NCBI RefSeq assembly: GCF_013408685.1 | Contig: NZ_JACBZY010000001.1 | Coordinates: 1,612,001-1,676,000 of the forward strand | Direction of reading: 5' to 3' | Origin: Schumannella luteola | GTDB taxonomy: Bacteria; Actinomycetota; Actinomycetes; Actinomycetales; Microbacteriaceae | Length of the DNA: 64,000 nt | Part shown: piece after piece, positions 8,179 through 16,172 of the stretch | Layout: every line of letters starts with the position of its first letter | Position numbering within the stretch: position 1 is the first letter of the stretch | Position numbers and translations under genes: made by a program | The notes under the pieces: model-generated | What the model saw: the letters and a program-made list of their open reading frames with translations, nothing else | What the model was told of the DNA's origin: nothing | The model's database searches: none

Positions 8179-8499
8179 TCAGGGCGTGATGAGCATCCGC
8201 GAGATCCGGTCGCCGTCGACGGTGAAGCGGATCGGGCTGGTGCCGTTGTAGCCGTCGCCGGTGACCGTGACGGTGACGATCCAGTCGTCGCCCTGCTGCT
8301 CGGCGTCGACGAGCGCGAAGTGCGAGCGCTTGCCGATGTTGTCGGAGGCGTCCCATGAGCGGGCGCCGTCGTGGCCGTGGAAGCCGCGGCCCCAGTCCTC
8401 GAGGTAGGCGTCGTCGGTGAAGTTCGCGACGAAGGCGTCGCTGTCGGCGGCGTTGGTGGTGTCGATGAAGCGCTGGATGGCGGCGGGGATCTCGGTCAT
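8179..8499 (-). CDS. SnoaL/NTF2-like small protein
   Basis: A 106-residue protein with the NTF2-like pattern: N-terminal helix (IPAAIQRFIDTTNAADSDAFVANFTDDAYLEDWG), a GFHGHDGARSW loop, then beta strands ending in RISRMLITP. SnoaL-like proteins include polyketide cyclases, isomerases and many proteins of unknown role; no catalytic assignment is possible here. CACGCT 6 bases before the ATG suggests a leaderless transcript. It precedes the AhpD-like gene's 3' end by 120 bases on the same strand, so weak read-through coupling is possible. Confidence 0.8.
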   Translation of the reverse strand: MTEIPAAIQRFIDTTNAADSDAFVANFTDDAYLEDWGRGFHGHDGARSWDASDNIGKRSHFALVDAEQQGDDWIVTVTVTGDGYNGTSPIRFTVDGDRISRMLITP

Positions 8500-8505
8500 G
8501 CCTCG

Positions 8506-8511
8506 AGCGTG
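8506..8511 (-). promoter_or_regulatory. -10-like hexamer for leaderless SnoaL-like gene
   Basis: CACGCT on the reverse strand ends 6 bases before the ATG at 8499. Confidence 0.45.
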
Positions 8512-8618
8512 GCACCGGCGAGGGGGCGCATCCAGGGAGCGTCGATCCGGGGGCTGCGGATGCGCGCTGCGACGTCGATGCCCGCGTCGCGGCGGAGGGC
8601 GCGACGCGGGCGCTCGGC

Positions 8619-9170
8619 TCAGGCGGCGGTGCCGCTGCGGAACGGGATCGACGGGAAGTCGACCGGGGTGCCGAGGGCGACGTTCACGTAGTTCGTGAAG
8701 ATGTTGAGCGCGACCTGGCCGATGGTCTCGACGATCTCCTCGTCGCTCCAGCCGGCGGCGCGCACCGCATCCACGTCGCTCGCCTGAATCTGGCCGTGGT
8801 CGTCGACGAGCTTCAGGGCGAAGGTGAGCAGGGCGGCGATCTTCGGGTCGTCCGACTGACCCGCCTGGGCGCTCGCGAGGGCCTCGCGGCTGACGCCCGC
8901 CTTGCGGCCGAGGGCGGTGTGCGCGGCGAGGCAGTACTCGCAGCGGTTGCGGTCGGCGACGGCGACGGCGAGCTGCTCGCCGATCGCGGCGCCGAGCTTG
9001 CCGCCGCCGAAGGCGCCGAACGAGCCCCACATGCTGGTGAGCGCGGCGGGCGAGTTGGCGACGGCGCGGAACATCGCCGGCACGGCGCCGAAGGCGGCGT
9101 TGATCTGGTCGAGCTGCTCCTTGACGGTGCCGGTGGCGGTCTCGCGCTCGACGAGGGCGACGTGGGTCAT
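8619..9170 (-). CDS. carboxymuconolactone decarboxylase/AhpD-like protein
   Basis: 183 residues, all-helical, with the AhpD-type redox signature NRCEYCLAAHTALG near residue 80 (CxxC followed by His). Proteins with this motif are alkylhydroperoxidase-like disulfide reductases; the broader family includes carboxymuconolactone decarboxylases. AAGGAG precedes the ATG at 9170 with good spacing. It is divergent from the AraC-family regulator at 9401, which is the likely activator. The usual GST or flavin reductase neighbours are absent. Confidence 0.85.
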   Translation of the reverse strand: MTHVALVERETATGTVKEQLDQINAAFGAVPAMFRAVANSPAALTSMWGSFGAFGGGKLGAAIGEQLAVAVADRNRCEYCLAAHTALGRKAGVSREALASAQAGQSDDPKIAALLTFALKLVDDHGQIQASDVDAVRAAGWSDEEIVETIGQVALNIFTNYVNVALGTPVDFPSIPFRSGTAA

Positions 9171-9308
9171 GGGGTTCTCCTTGGTGAGTGGATGCCGTGG
9201 GTCCGGCGGAGGTTCGAGTCCGGGGATCGGGCGTTCTGTTCGTGCTCCGCGCCGCGGGTTCTGCGGGGGAGTGAGACCAGCATCCGGTTCGTGGCAGGAT
9301 GATCGGGC

Positions 9309-9330
9309 GCAATGCATCCGCATTAGTTGC
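9309..9330. promoter_or_regulatory. imperfect dyad in the AhpD-like/AraC divergent region
   Basis: GCAATGC (9309-9315) and GCATTAGTTGC (9320-9330) form an imperfect dyad in the most AT-rich part of the 230-base divergent region. It is a candidate operator for the AraC-family regulator. Confidence 0.3.
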
Positions 9331-9400
9331 CCATTCGTCCGGCCTTGTCAGTCGGGCCGTCGCCCGGCCGCTCATCCGGCCCCGTCGCTCAGGAGCACTC

Positions 9401-10288
9401 GTGTCCGATTCCGCACTCGCCGAGCCGGTCGTCGCGGCGCCGGATCGGCTCGCGGCGCTGCTCGAGCACTTCCGCGTGCGCACGAAGCTGTTCCACACCG
9501 GGCCGCTGTGCGGGGTCACGACCTTCGCCGCTCAGCCGGGCCGTGGGTTCCTGCATGTGCTGCGCGAGGGCGAGATGGAGGTCACCCATCAGGAGCCGGA
9601 CGGGCGGATGCGGCGCACCGTCGTCGACCGGCCGAGCCTCGTGTTCTATCCGCGTCCGCTCGAGCACTCCTTCCATAACGCCCCGACCGACGACTCGGAC
9701 TTCGCCTGCGCCGCTGTCGACTTCGAGGGCGGCGCGACGCATCCGCTCGTGCGCACACTGCCGTCGCTGGTCGTGCTGCCGCTCGATGCCGTCGGCACGC
9801 TCGCGCCGGCGCTGGAGCTGCTGTTCGCCGAGGTGGATGAGGTGGGCTGCGGCAGCCGGCTCGTCGCCGATCGCCTGTTCGAGGTCGTGCTCATCCGCCT
9901 GCTGCGCTGGATCCTCGACAACAGCGGCGAGATGGCGCTGCCGCCGGGGCTGCTGCTCGGGCTCGGTGATGAGCGGCTGACGGCGACGCTCGTCGCGCTG
10001 CACGAGAACCCGGGCGCCCCGTGGACGCTGGAGCAGATGGCGCGCACCGCCGGGCTCTCGCGCAGCGCCTTCGCGGAGCGCTTCCGCGCGACGGTCGGGC
10101 AGCCGCCGAACGACTACCTGATCGAGTGGCGGCTGACGCTCGCGCAGCAGCGGCTGCGGGCCGGATCGTCGGTGCAGTCGGTCGCGCTCCAGCTCGGCTA
10201 CGCGAGCGTCTCCGCGCTCTCGCGGGTGTTCAGCCAGCGGCTGGGATGCTCGCCGCGCCAGTGGCTCGCGGAGGTCGCCGCCGCTTGA
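9401..10288 (+). CDS. AraC-family transcriptional regulator with cupin-type sensor domain
   Basis: 295 residues. Residues 1-180 fit an N-terminal cupin-like effector domain (PLCGVTTFAAQPGRGFLHVLREGEMEV...). The C-terminal 100 residues hold two helix-turn-helix motifs: WTLEQMARTAGLSRSAFAERFRA and VQSVALQLGYASVSALSRVF, plus the G-x-SPRQW ending. I chose the GTG at 9401 because AGGAG precedes it by 6 bases. A longer reading frame reaches back to 9299 but has no ribosome binding site and crosses the likely operator. It probably controls the divergent AhpD-like gene, a common pairing for this type. Confidence 0.88.
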   Translation: MSDSALAEPVVAAPDRLAALLEHFRVRTKLFHTGPLCGVTTFAAQPGRGFLHVLREGEMEVTHQEPDGRMRRTVVDRPSLVFYPRPLEHSFHNAPTDDSDFACAAVDFEGGATHPLVRTLPSLVVLPLDAVGTLAPALELLFAEVDEVGCGSRLVADRLFEVVLIRLLRWILDNSGEMALPPGLLLGLGDERLTATLVALHENPGAPWTLEQMARTAGLSRSAFAERFRATVGQPPNDYLIEWRLTLAQQRLRAGSSVQSVALQLGYASVSALSRVFSQRLGCSPRQWLAEVAAA

Positions 10289-10307
10289 CGCGCCGCGCGT
10301 TCAGTCT

Positions 10308-11789
10308 TTAGAAGGGCGCGGGGTCGAGGTACTCGAGAAGGTCGTCGGGAACTCCTGCTCGGGGCGGCGGAGGACAGGGCGAGCCGGCGACCGGTTCAGA
10401 CGGATCGCCCCGGTCGCGCTGCCGATCGCGGGCATCGTGGAGGTGGCGGATCGGGTGTTCGAGTGGCACGAAGGCGACCGCTGGAGCGGGTGCGTCTTCG
10501 CGGTAGGTGCGCCCGGTCGGGGAGGTCCATTCGAGAAGCCCACCGGCATGCTGTTCCACTCTCCAGGCGGTGAACTGCTTCATCGAGTGATGTCGCTGGC
10601 ACAGGTGGGCGAGGTTGGTCAGGTTTGTCGGGCCGCCGAGGGCGGCATCGATGGTGTGGTCGAGTTCGCAGCGGATCGCCGCAATCCGGCATCCGGGGAA
10701 GCGGCAGTGCAGGTCACGGGCGCGCAGGTGGCGGCGCTGATCGAGACTCGGCCGGTACCGGTCGACCGCAACCGTGGCGCCGTCGACGGGATCAGTGAGC
10801 AGGCGGGTCCAGGAGCTGGTGTCGCCGGCGAGGTAGCGGGCGGTACCGGTATCGATCGGCGAACGCCCGATCAGGTCGGCCGGGTTCTCGTCATCGCCGA
10901 GCAGGGTCAATGCGGAGACGGTCACCTGCACCTGCGCGCGGATGGCGCCCAGCGCACCGGGCCCGTCACCGAACGCGGTCGGATCGAGCGCGGGTGTGCC
11001 GGCGAGGAGCAGATCCGCGAACACGTCCGCGCGGATCTGGTCGGCCGTGCGGCGGTCGGAGATCTCCCGCGCCGGAGCTTCGTGCGATCTCGTCCCGGAC
11101 GGGTCGGCGGTGTCCTGCACTGCGTGCGCCATCCGCGTCAGCCGATCCAGGATGCCGTCGCCGATGACCGTGGGGACGGTCGCGATCACGTCGCACATCC
11201 CATCCCTGCCTGAGATCAGGCGCACGGCCCGAGCACGGGTGGCGTCTTCGTGGCGTTCGGTGGAGGTGCGCTCGGTGAGCTTCTCGGCGTAGAGCTCCAG
11301 GCTGGCGCGAACCCGGTTCGGGGTATCGAAGAGACTGCGCTCGATCGCCTCCCGCTCGAACTCTCCCCGCCGATCGACTGGGACGATCCGTCCGGCGTCG
11401 ACGATCACGGCGACGTGGCCGCGGGTGATGAAGCCGTGTTCCCATGCCGACAGGGCGGCCGGGTAGAACTCGACGATCTCGCGGGCCTCGCCGATCCGCC
11501 GCTGAATGGTCCGGTCGGGCGAGCGGAGTACTCCGCCGATCTCGGCCGCGATCGACCGGAGCGCCATGTCGTGGGCGCGCACGTTCGCGGGTGCGCCGGC
11601 TGCTTCGGCTTCGGCGAGCTGCCCGGCGCGGGCGAGCATCCGCACCTCCGCGACCTGACCCGCGGTCAGAGTCGCGAGTGCGACCTCCGCCTCGCCGACC
11701 AGGCCGGTCAGCGTCACGGTCCCGGCGACGACTCCGTCAGCAGTCGGCGTCGCGCCGGTGCTGAGCGGTGTCGTCGTGGGCTTCTCCAT
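10308..11789 (-). CDS. DUF222 domain protein with C-terminal HNH endonuclease motif
   Basis: 493 residues in the usual actinobacterial arrangement: a DUF222 region (about residues 45-330, with WEHGFITRGHVAVIVDAGR) followed by an HNH module near residue 385-425 (CRFPGCR, CELDHTIDAALGGPTNLTNLAHLCQRHH), where two Cys, Asp-His, Asn and His-His are all present. These proteins occur in many copies per genome in actinobacteria and are proposed to be nucleases of selfish or mobile origin; their biological role is not settled. Third positions are less GC-biased than in the flanking genes. The ATG at 11789 lies 6 bases after CACAGT (leaderless pattern). Confidence 0.88.
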   Translation of the reverse strand: MEKPTTTPLSTGATPTADGVVAGTVTLTGLVGEAEVALATLTAGQVAEVRMLARAGQLAEAEAAGAPANVRAHDMALRSIAAEIGGVLRSPDRTIQRRIGEAREIVEFYPAALSAWEHGFITRGHVAVIVDAGRIVPVDRRGEFEREAIERSLFDTPNRVRASLELYAEKLTERTSTERHEDATRARAVRLISGRDGMCDVIATVPTVIGDGILDRLTRMAHAVQDTADPSGTRSHEAPAREISDRRTADQIRADVFADLLLAGTPALDPTAFGDGPGALGAIRAQVQVTVSALTLLGDDENPADLIGRSPIDTGTARYLAGDTSSWTRLLTDPVDGATVAVDRYRPSLDQRRHLRARDLHCRFPGCRIAAIRCELDHTIDAALGGPTNLTNLAHLCQRHHSMKQFTAWRVEQHAGGLLEWTSPTGRTYREDAPAPAVAFVPLEHPIRHLHDARDRQRDRGDPSEPVAGSPCPPPPRAGVPDDLLEYLDPAPF

Positions 11790-11795
11790 ACCTGC

Positions 11796-11801
11796 ACTGT
11801 G
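11796..11801 (-). promoter_or_regulatory. -10-like hexamer for leaderless DUF222/HNH gene
   Basis: CACAGT on the reverse strand ends 6 bases before the ATG at 11789. Confidence 0.45.
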
Positions 11802-11944
11802 ACATCCGCCACCGACATTCACCGGTACACGAGCGCGCACACGAATCGCAGATCAGATGCACATTCCACCGACATCGACGCAGGCGCACCGGCTCGGCGA
11901 GACACCCCGTGTCAACGGGATCTGACTGTCGTCGGGCTCGTACC

Positions 11945-12736
11945 TCACATGCCGGCGCTCGCGCCGCGCGGCGACGCAGTCACGCCGTCCTGGACCGCCG
12001 CATCCGCCCCCTCGCGCGCCAGCGCATCCGCCCGCGCGAGCACGAGCAGCTGCGCCGGATTGAACGCCTCGAGGAACGCCGCGGAGATGGCCTCCTCGGC
12101 CACCCGCGAGCGGCGGGGCGACGCTCCGATCGGGTCGCTGAGCCAGGGGAACCGGCCCTGGTCCGCCCGGATGCTCGCCGCCATCAGCCGGGCCAGCCGC
12201 TCGCGGGTGGTGGCGTCGGCGTCGGCGGCCAGCTCGGCGAACTCGACGCCGAACCCGCCGTCGTCCTCGGGCCCGTCGTCGGCGGCGATGAGGTGACGCA
12301 GGTCGTCGAGCTGCTGCTCATCGAGCACCGTGCTGAGCACGGTCAAGATCCGCGACCAGCGCTCATCGAGCTGGTCTGCGACCGTGCCGAACGCGGCCGG
12401 CAGCTCGAGCGGTGCCCGGTACTCGAGCACCACCGCGAGCTCGGCTCGCACACGCTGAAGTCGTTCGATGGTGGCGTCGATCTCGGCGTCGAGCATCCGC
12501 ACGGCGTCGGCCGGGTTCTCGTCGGCCCGGCTCAGTTCCGCGATCTGGGCGAGGGGGATGCCGAGGTCGCTCATCCGCCGGATCTGCAGCAGCCGCACCA
12601 GATGCACCGTCTGGTACTGCTTGTAGCCGTTCGCGAGCCGCTCGGGCTCATCGAGCAGGCCGATGCGGTGATAGTGCCGCACGGCCTTGACGGTCGTGCC
12701 GGCCAGCTCGGCGAGCTGTCGCGTGCTCCAGGCCAT
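11945..12736 (-). CDS. MerR-family transcriptional regulator
   Basis: 263 residues. The N-terminal 70 residues are a MerR DNA-binding domain (WSTRQLAELAGTTVKAVRHYHRIGLL, then GYKQYQTVHLVRLLQIRRMSDLGIPLAQI), followed by a dimerisation helix and a 130-residue effector region I cannot assign. It lacks the Cys residues of metal or redox MerR sensors, so an organic ligand is more likely. The ATG at 12736 has GAGGAGG 8 bases upstream; upstream in-frame starts at 12757 and 12805 do not. A MerR-type promoter with a 19-bp spacer at 12825-12855 drives this gene and contains a dyad, so it is probably autoregulated. No target gene is divergent. Confidence 0.88.
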   Translation of the reverse strand: MAWSTRQLAELAGTTVKAVRHYHRIGLLDEPERLANGYKQYQTVHLVRLLQIRRMSDLGIPLAQIAELSRADENPADAVRMLDAEIDATIERLQRVRAELAVVLEYRAPLELPAAFGTVADQLDERWSRILTVLSTVLDEQQLDDLRHLIAADDGPEDDGGFGVEFAELAADADATTRERLARLMAASIRADQGRFPWLSDPIGASPRRSRVAEEAISAAFLEAFNPAQLLVLARADALAREGADAAVQDGVTASPRGASAGM

Positions 12737-12824
12737 GCGGCGTGCCTCCTCGGTCATCGCGTACGTCCGTCCCGTCCGGCCGTCGAGCCCGACCGCGGTG
12801 CGCATGCGACGGGTTCGTGTCAGC

Positions 12825-12855
12825 AGTACAGACCATGACCCTGGGGCACGGTCAA
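12825..12855 (-). promoter_or_regulatory. MerR-type promoter with over-long spacer and dyad operator
   Basis: On the reverse strand TTGACC (12850-12855) and TGTACT (12825-12830) are separated by 19 bp instead of 17. Inside the spacer lies the dyad TGACC...GGTCA (12836-12854), with TG/CA pairs further in. This geometry is the hallmark of MerR-controlled promoters, and it faces the MerR gene itself. Confidence 0.6.
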
Positions 12856-12995
12856 GAACGCGTCAGCGAGGATGCGCGCCGGGTCATCGGCGGGACGGGG
12901 GTCGAGTCCCGACGGCCAGTCGCGAGTCGACCACCCGACGACGCGGCGATCTGCTGCTGCCGCACCGGCCGACCCTGCCCCGACCACTCCCTCGA

Positions 12996-13676
12996 TCAGC
13001 CCGCATCTCGTTTCTGACGACCGGCTCCGGCATCTCCATCCCCGAGCACGTGGCCGATCCCGTCGAGCGCGACCTGCAGCTTGCGGCCGAACCAGCGTGA
13101 GGGGTCTCCGCTGATCGCCTCGACGAAGGCGTCGCGGGTCACGCGCGGCATGGCCGCCATCCACTGGTCGTCGGCGACGCGGCGGGTCTCGTGGATGCGC
13201 GCCGCCAGCTGCTCTCGACTGCGGGTGCTGTCGATGGCGAGGTCGATGACCATGTCGACGGCGAGGGCGGAGTCGAGCGCGCTGAATCCGCAGTGCTCGA
13301 GCGTGGCGAGCGCGGCACCGAAGATCTCGAGCAGCGGCGGATGCCCCATCGGCACGATCGGCGGCAGGCTCGCGACGCCGGGTCGAGCCCGCAGGGCGTG
13401 CCAGAACTGCCAGGTGAGGTCGTCGAGGTAGCTGCGCCAGTCGTCGCCGTCGAGCTCGGGCGGATGGATGTCGCGCAGCACGTCGTCGAGGGCGAGGCGC
13501 GTGAGGTCGTCGGGTGCGTCGATCGCGCGGTAGACGGTCGCCGGGTTGACCTCGAGCCGACGGGCGACGTCGACGACCCGGATCTCACCGGCGGCGGGAT
13601 GCTCGGCCAGCTGCGCCAGCACGGCCGCGGTGAGCGCGGCGGTGTCGATGCTGCGCGGGCGGCCGGCGGGTGTCAC
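12996..13676 (-). CDS. TetR-type transcriptional regulator, probable repressor of the MFS gene
   Basis: 226 residues with a TetR-like HTH at about residues 33-55 (EIRVVDVARRLEVNPATVYRAI) and a helical C-terminal ligand domain. It is divergent from the MFS transporter at 13782 with a 105-base shared region, a standard arrangement for a drug- or metabolite-responsive efflux repressor. The GTG at 13676 lies 6 bases after CAGAAT (leaderless pattern) and has no Shine-Dalgarno. The shared region contains an AT-rich block at 13700-13728, the likely operator. Confidence 0.82.
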   Translation of the reverse strand: MTPAGRPRSIDTAALTAAVLAQLAEHPAAGEIRVVDVARRLEVNPATVYRAIDAPDDLTRLALDDVLRDIHPPELDGDDWRSYLDDLTWQFWHALRARPGVASLPPIVPMGHPPLLEIFGAALATLEHCGFSALDSALAVDMVIDLAIDSTRSREQLAARIHETRRVADDQWMAAMPRVTRDAFVEAISGDPSRWFGRKLQVALDGIGHVLGDGDAGAGRQKRDAG

Positions 13677-13682
13677 GCGCTC

Positions 13683-13688
13683 ATTCTG
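13683..13688 (-). promoter_or_regulatory. -10-like hexamer for leaderless TetR gene
   Basis: CAGAAT on the reverse strand ends 6 bases before the GTG at 13676. Confidence 0.45.
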
Positions 13689-13699
13689 GCATCCCGTTT

Positions 13700-13728
13700 C
13701 TATTTTGCGAGAGGCATTGCATAATTAA
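13700..13728 (+). promoter_or_regulatory. AT-rich promoter/operator region of the MFS gene
   Basis: This block contains an imperfect dyad (ATTTTGC at 13702-13708 against GCATAAT near 13719-13725) and CATAAT at 13720-13725 as a likely -10 for the MFS gene, leaving a leader with GAGAGG before the ATG. The dyad overlapping the -10 would suit TetR-type repression. Confidence 0.4.
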
Positions 13729-13781
13729 GCGCCGGCCGCCCAGGCAGCGCGGAACGCTGCCGCCCACCGCGAGAGGAACCC

Positions 13782-15095
13782 ATGACATCCACCGCCTCCC
13801 TGCCGCTCGGCGAACCCGGCGACGCCTCCGACGCCGCATCCGCTGCGCCCGCATCCGACAGCGCATTCGCCTCCCGCCCGAAGCCCCAGATCGGCCTCGT
13901 GCTCGGCTCGGTGCTCGTGCTCTACCTCGGCCAGATGATGCTGAATCCGCTCGTCGCGCCGCTCGCCCGGCAGATCGGCCTCGCCGAGTGGCAGATCGGG
14001 CTGATGGTCAGCATCTCGGCGATCACGGTCGTCGTCGGCAGCAGCTTCTGGGGCCGTCGCTCTGTCTCCTGGGGCCGCAGGCCGGTGCTCGCGATCTCGA
14101 TGTTCGGCGGGGCGACCGCGCTGCTGCTGTTCGCCGTGCTCGCCCAGCTCGGGGTGCTGCGCGCCCTGCCGACGACCGTGCTCTTCGTGCTGCTGGTGAT
14201 CGTGCGCGGACTGCTCTACGGCTTCATGGTCTCGGCCGCGATGCCGACCGCGCAGGCCTACATCGCCGACACGACCGAGACCGAGGAGCAGCGCCGGCGC
14301 GGGCTCGGCGGACTCGGCGCGATGCAGGGACTCGCGATGGTGCTCGGCGCGGCGGCGGGCGGCGCGCTCGCCGCGTTCGGGCTGCTGGTGCCGATCTGGA
14401 TCATCCCCGGGCTGGTTCTGGTCGGCGCTCTCCTGGTCGTGACCCGGCTGCGGCGCGAGACCCGGCACGAGCTCATCGCCGACCTGCCGAAGGTCAGCGC
14501 TCGCGACCGGCGCGTCTGGCCGTTCCTGCTGGCCGGCTTCGGCGCGTTCACCGCGCTCGGGCTCATCCAGATCCTCGTCGGCTTCCTCGTGCAGGACCGC
14601 TTCCACCTCGACCCGAACATCGCGGCGACCGTGACCGGCGGTTCGCTGCTCGCTGCCGGGATCGGCATGGTGCTCGCGCAGGCGATCATCGCGCGCCGGG
14701 TCAGCTGGAGCCCGCGCACCCTGCTGATCGTCGGCGTCGCGATCGCGCTCGCCGGGTTCGTCAGCCTGCCCTTCGATCTCGGGCTGCCGCTGTTCGTCGT
14801 CGCCAACGCGGCGCTCGGCCTCGGGCTGGGCCTCGCGATGGTCGGCTACACGGTCGGGCCGACGCTGCTCGTCTCGAAGCGCGAGCAGGGCGGGCTGGCC
14901 GGGCTCACCGCATCCACCACCGCCCTGACCTTCGTCATCACGCCGACCCTCGGCACCGCGCTCTACGGCGTGTGGGGTCCGCTGCCGATCGTCGTGGCGA
15001 TCGCGGTGCTCGTGCTGGTGCTCGTCTTCCTGCTCGTGCACCCGGCGTTCCGCGCCGCCTCCCGCGCGCAGCGGGCGACGCCGCACGAGGGCTGA
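13782..15095 (+). CDS. major facilitator superfamily efflux transporter
   Basis: A 437-residue protein with 12 predicted membrane helices. The first cytoplasmic loop carries SFWGRRSVSWGRRPVL, the expected MFS motif A position, and a central loop separates the two six-helix halves around residues 215-245. It starts at an ATG with GAGAGG upstream. The closest functional guess is drug or metabolite export because of the divergent TetR-type regulator; the substrate cannot be inferred. The first 40 residues are a non-conserved Ala/Ser/Pro-rich cytoplasmic tail. Confidence 0.85.
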   Translation: MTSTASLPLGEPGDASDAASAAPASDSAFASRPKPQIGLVLGSVLVLYLGQMMLNPLVAPLARQIGLAEWQIGLMVSISAITVVVGSSFWGRRSVSWGRRPVLAISMFGGATALLLFAVLAQLGVLRALPTTVLFVLLVIVRGLLYGFMVSAAMPTAQAYIADTTETEEQRRRGLGGLGAMQGLAMVLGAAAGGALAAFGLLVPIWIIPGLVLVGALLVVTRLRRETRHELIADLPKVSARDRRVWPFLLAGFGAFTALGLIQILVGFLVQDRFHLDPNIAATVTGGSLLAAGIGMVLAQAIIARRVSWSPRTLLIVGVAIALAGFVSLPFDLGLPLFVVANAALGLGLGLAMVGYTVGPTLLVSKREQGGLAGLTASTTALTFVITPTLGTALYGVWGPLPIVVAIAVLVLVLVFLLVHPAFRAASRAQRATPHEG

Positions 15096-15145
15096 CGGCG
15101 GCGGCACGCCCGGCCGGTGCCGGGGCGCGGCGCCCGGGCGGCCGC

Positions 15146-16018
15146 TCAGCCCTGCATGAGCGCGAGGATCTGCTGCGTCAGCGTGCTCGTGACCTTGCGA
15201 TCGGATGCGCTGGCCGGTTTGTCGCCGGGCTGCTCGCCGTAGTCGCCGAAGGAGGCGTGGTCGGCGCCGCGGATCTCGACGAACGTCGCGCTCGCCGGCA
15301 GCAGGTGCCGGGCCGCCTGCACCTTCGCGGGCGTGCTGAGCCCGTCGCGGGAACCGCTCAGGCTCAGCACCTTCGCGTCGGTGCTGGAGATGTCGGCGGC
15401 GCAGTACGAGCCGAAGAGCACGAGCCCGGCGATCGCGTTCCGTCCGCTCGCACGGTCGTCGGCCACCAGTTGGCAGGCGCGCACGCCGCCGAGCGAGTGC
15501 CCGCCGACGTACCAGCGCTGCACCTGGGTCGCGCCCGCGGCATCCGCCACCTGGGTCAGGTCGCTGAAGCCGCGCGTGTCGAAGAGTGCGAAGTTCAGGG
15601 CCACCGAGGGGATGACGACCACGACGCCCGCGTCGGCGAGCCCGCGCAGCTTGGCGGCGTAGGCGGCCGGCTCGACTCGAGCGCCGGGCAGCATGACGAG
15701 CCCGGCTCCGGTCGCGCCCTGCTTCGGGATGAGCACCACGCCCGCGTCGCTGCGGGTGACGACGATGCTCGTGTCGTCGTCGAGGGCGGCGAGCGGCTTC
15801 GGCTCGGCGCGCATCGGGTCGAGCGCCCAGATCACGAAGCCGAGCAGCGCGACGAGACCGGCTGCGAGCGCGGCGAAGCCGACGCGGCGCACGATCCGCG
15901 CGGCGCGGGAGCGCGGACGGCGGATCGCGCCGGCGCCGGATGCGCCGACACCCGTCGCTCCGTCGGCCGACTCGGTACCGGCGTCGTCGCCCGCGCGGGC
16001 CGCGCTCTCGTCACTCAC
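15146..16018 (-). CDS. membrane-anchored alpha/beta hydrolase
   Basis: 290 residues: an acidic/Gly-rich N-terminal stretch, one signal-anchor helix at about residues 45-67 (VGFAALAAGLVALLGFVIWAL), then an alpha/beta hydrolase domain outside the membrane. The catalytic triad is visible: nucleophile elbow GGHSLGG near residue 175, Asp in SGSRDGL near 228, and His in GADHASFG near 256. It resembles dienelactone-hydrolase or acylglycerol-hydrolase type esterases; the substrate is unknown. The GTG at 16018 is 6 bases after TACGCT; the frame is open much further upstream, but only this start fits. It converges with the MFS gene. Confidence 0.83.
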   Translation of the reverse strand: MSDESAARAGDDAGTESADGATGVGASGAGAIRRPRSRAARIVRRVGFAALAAGLVALLGFVIWALDPMRAEPKPLAALDDDTSIVVTRSDAGVVLIPKQGATGAGLVMLPGARVEPAAYAAKLRGLADAGVVVVIPSVALNFALFDTRGFSDLTQVADAAGATQVQRWYVGGHSLGGVRACQLVADDRASGRNAIAGLVLFGSYCAADISSTDAKVLSLSGSRDGLSTPAKVQAARHLLPASATFVEIRGADHASFGDYGEQPGDKPASASDRKVTSTLTQQILALMQG

Positions 16019-16024
16019 CCGGCG

Positions 16025-16030
16025 AGCGTA
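16025..16030 (-). promoter_or_regulatory. -10 hexamer for leaderless alpha/beta hydrolase gene
   Basis: TACGCT on the reverse strand ends 6 bases before the GTG at 16018. Confidence 0.55.
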
Positions 16031-16159
16031 GCCGGGGGCCGCCGGGCGGCCGCCGCGCGTCCGCCGCGCGTCCGCTCGGCACGCGGGCCGCGCGGGCCCG
16101 TCGCCCCGCCGCGCCGGATCGCACCGCGTCGCAGCACCGGGCCGACCCTGCTCGGAAGG

Positions 16160-16165
16160 TAGCGT
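16160..16165 (+). promoter_or_regulatory. -10 hexamer for leaderless D-serine-dehydratase-like gene
   Basis: TAGCGT ends 7 bases before the GTG at 16173. A GGAAGG at 16154-16159 would be too far from this GTG and too close to the alternative GTG at 16164. Confidence 0.5.
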
Positions 16166-16172
16166 GGATGCC

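Noticed and set aside
9201-9230. GGTTCGAGTCC resembling a tRNA T-arm
   Set aside because: The flanking bases do not form the T stem, and no anticodon or acceptor arms can be built around it.
10308-11789. mobile element boundaries around the DUF222/HNH gene
   Set aside because: No inverted repeats, target duplication, integrase or intron structure could be found at its ends.
12737-12995. additional gene between the MerR and TetR genes
   Set aside because: Open frames exist on both strands, but all are Arg/Pro-rich, and the MerR promoter occupies part of the region.
13670-16162. 830-codon frame across the MFS and hydrolase genes
   Set aside because: It is Arg/Ala-rich throughout and runs over two convincing genes on opposite strands.
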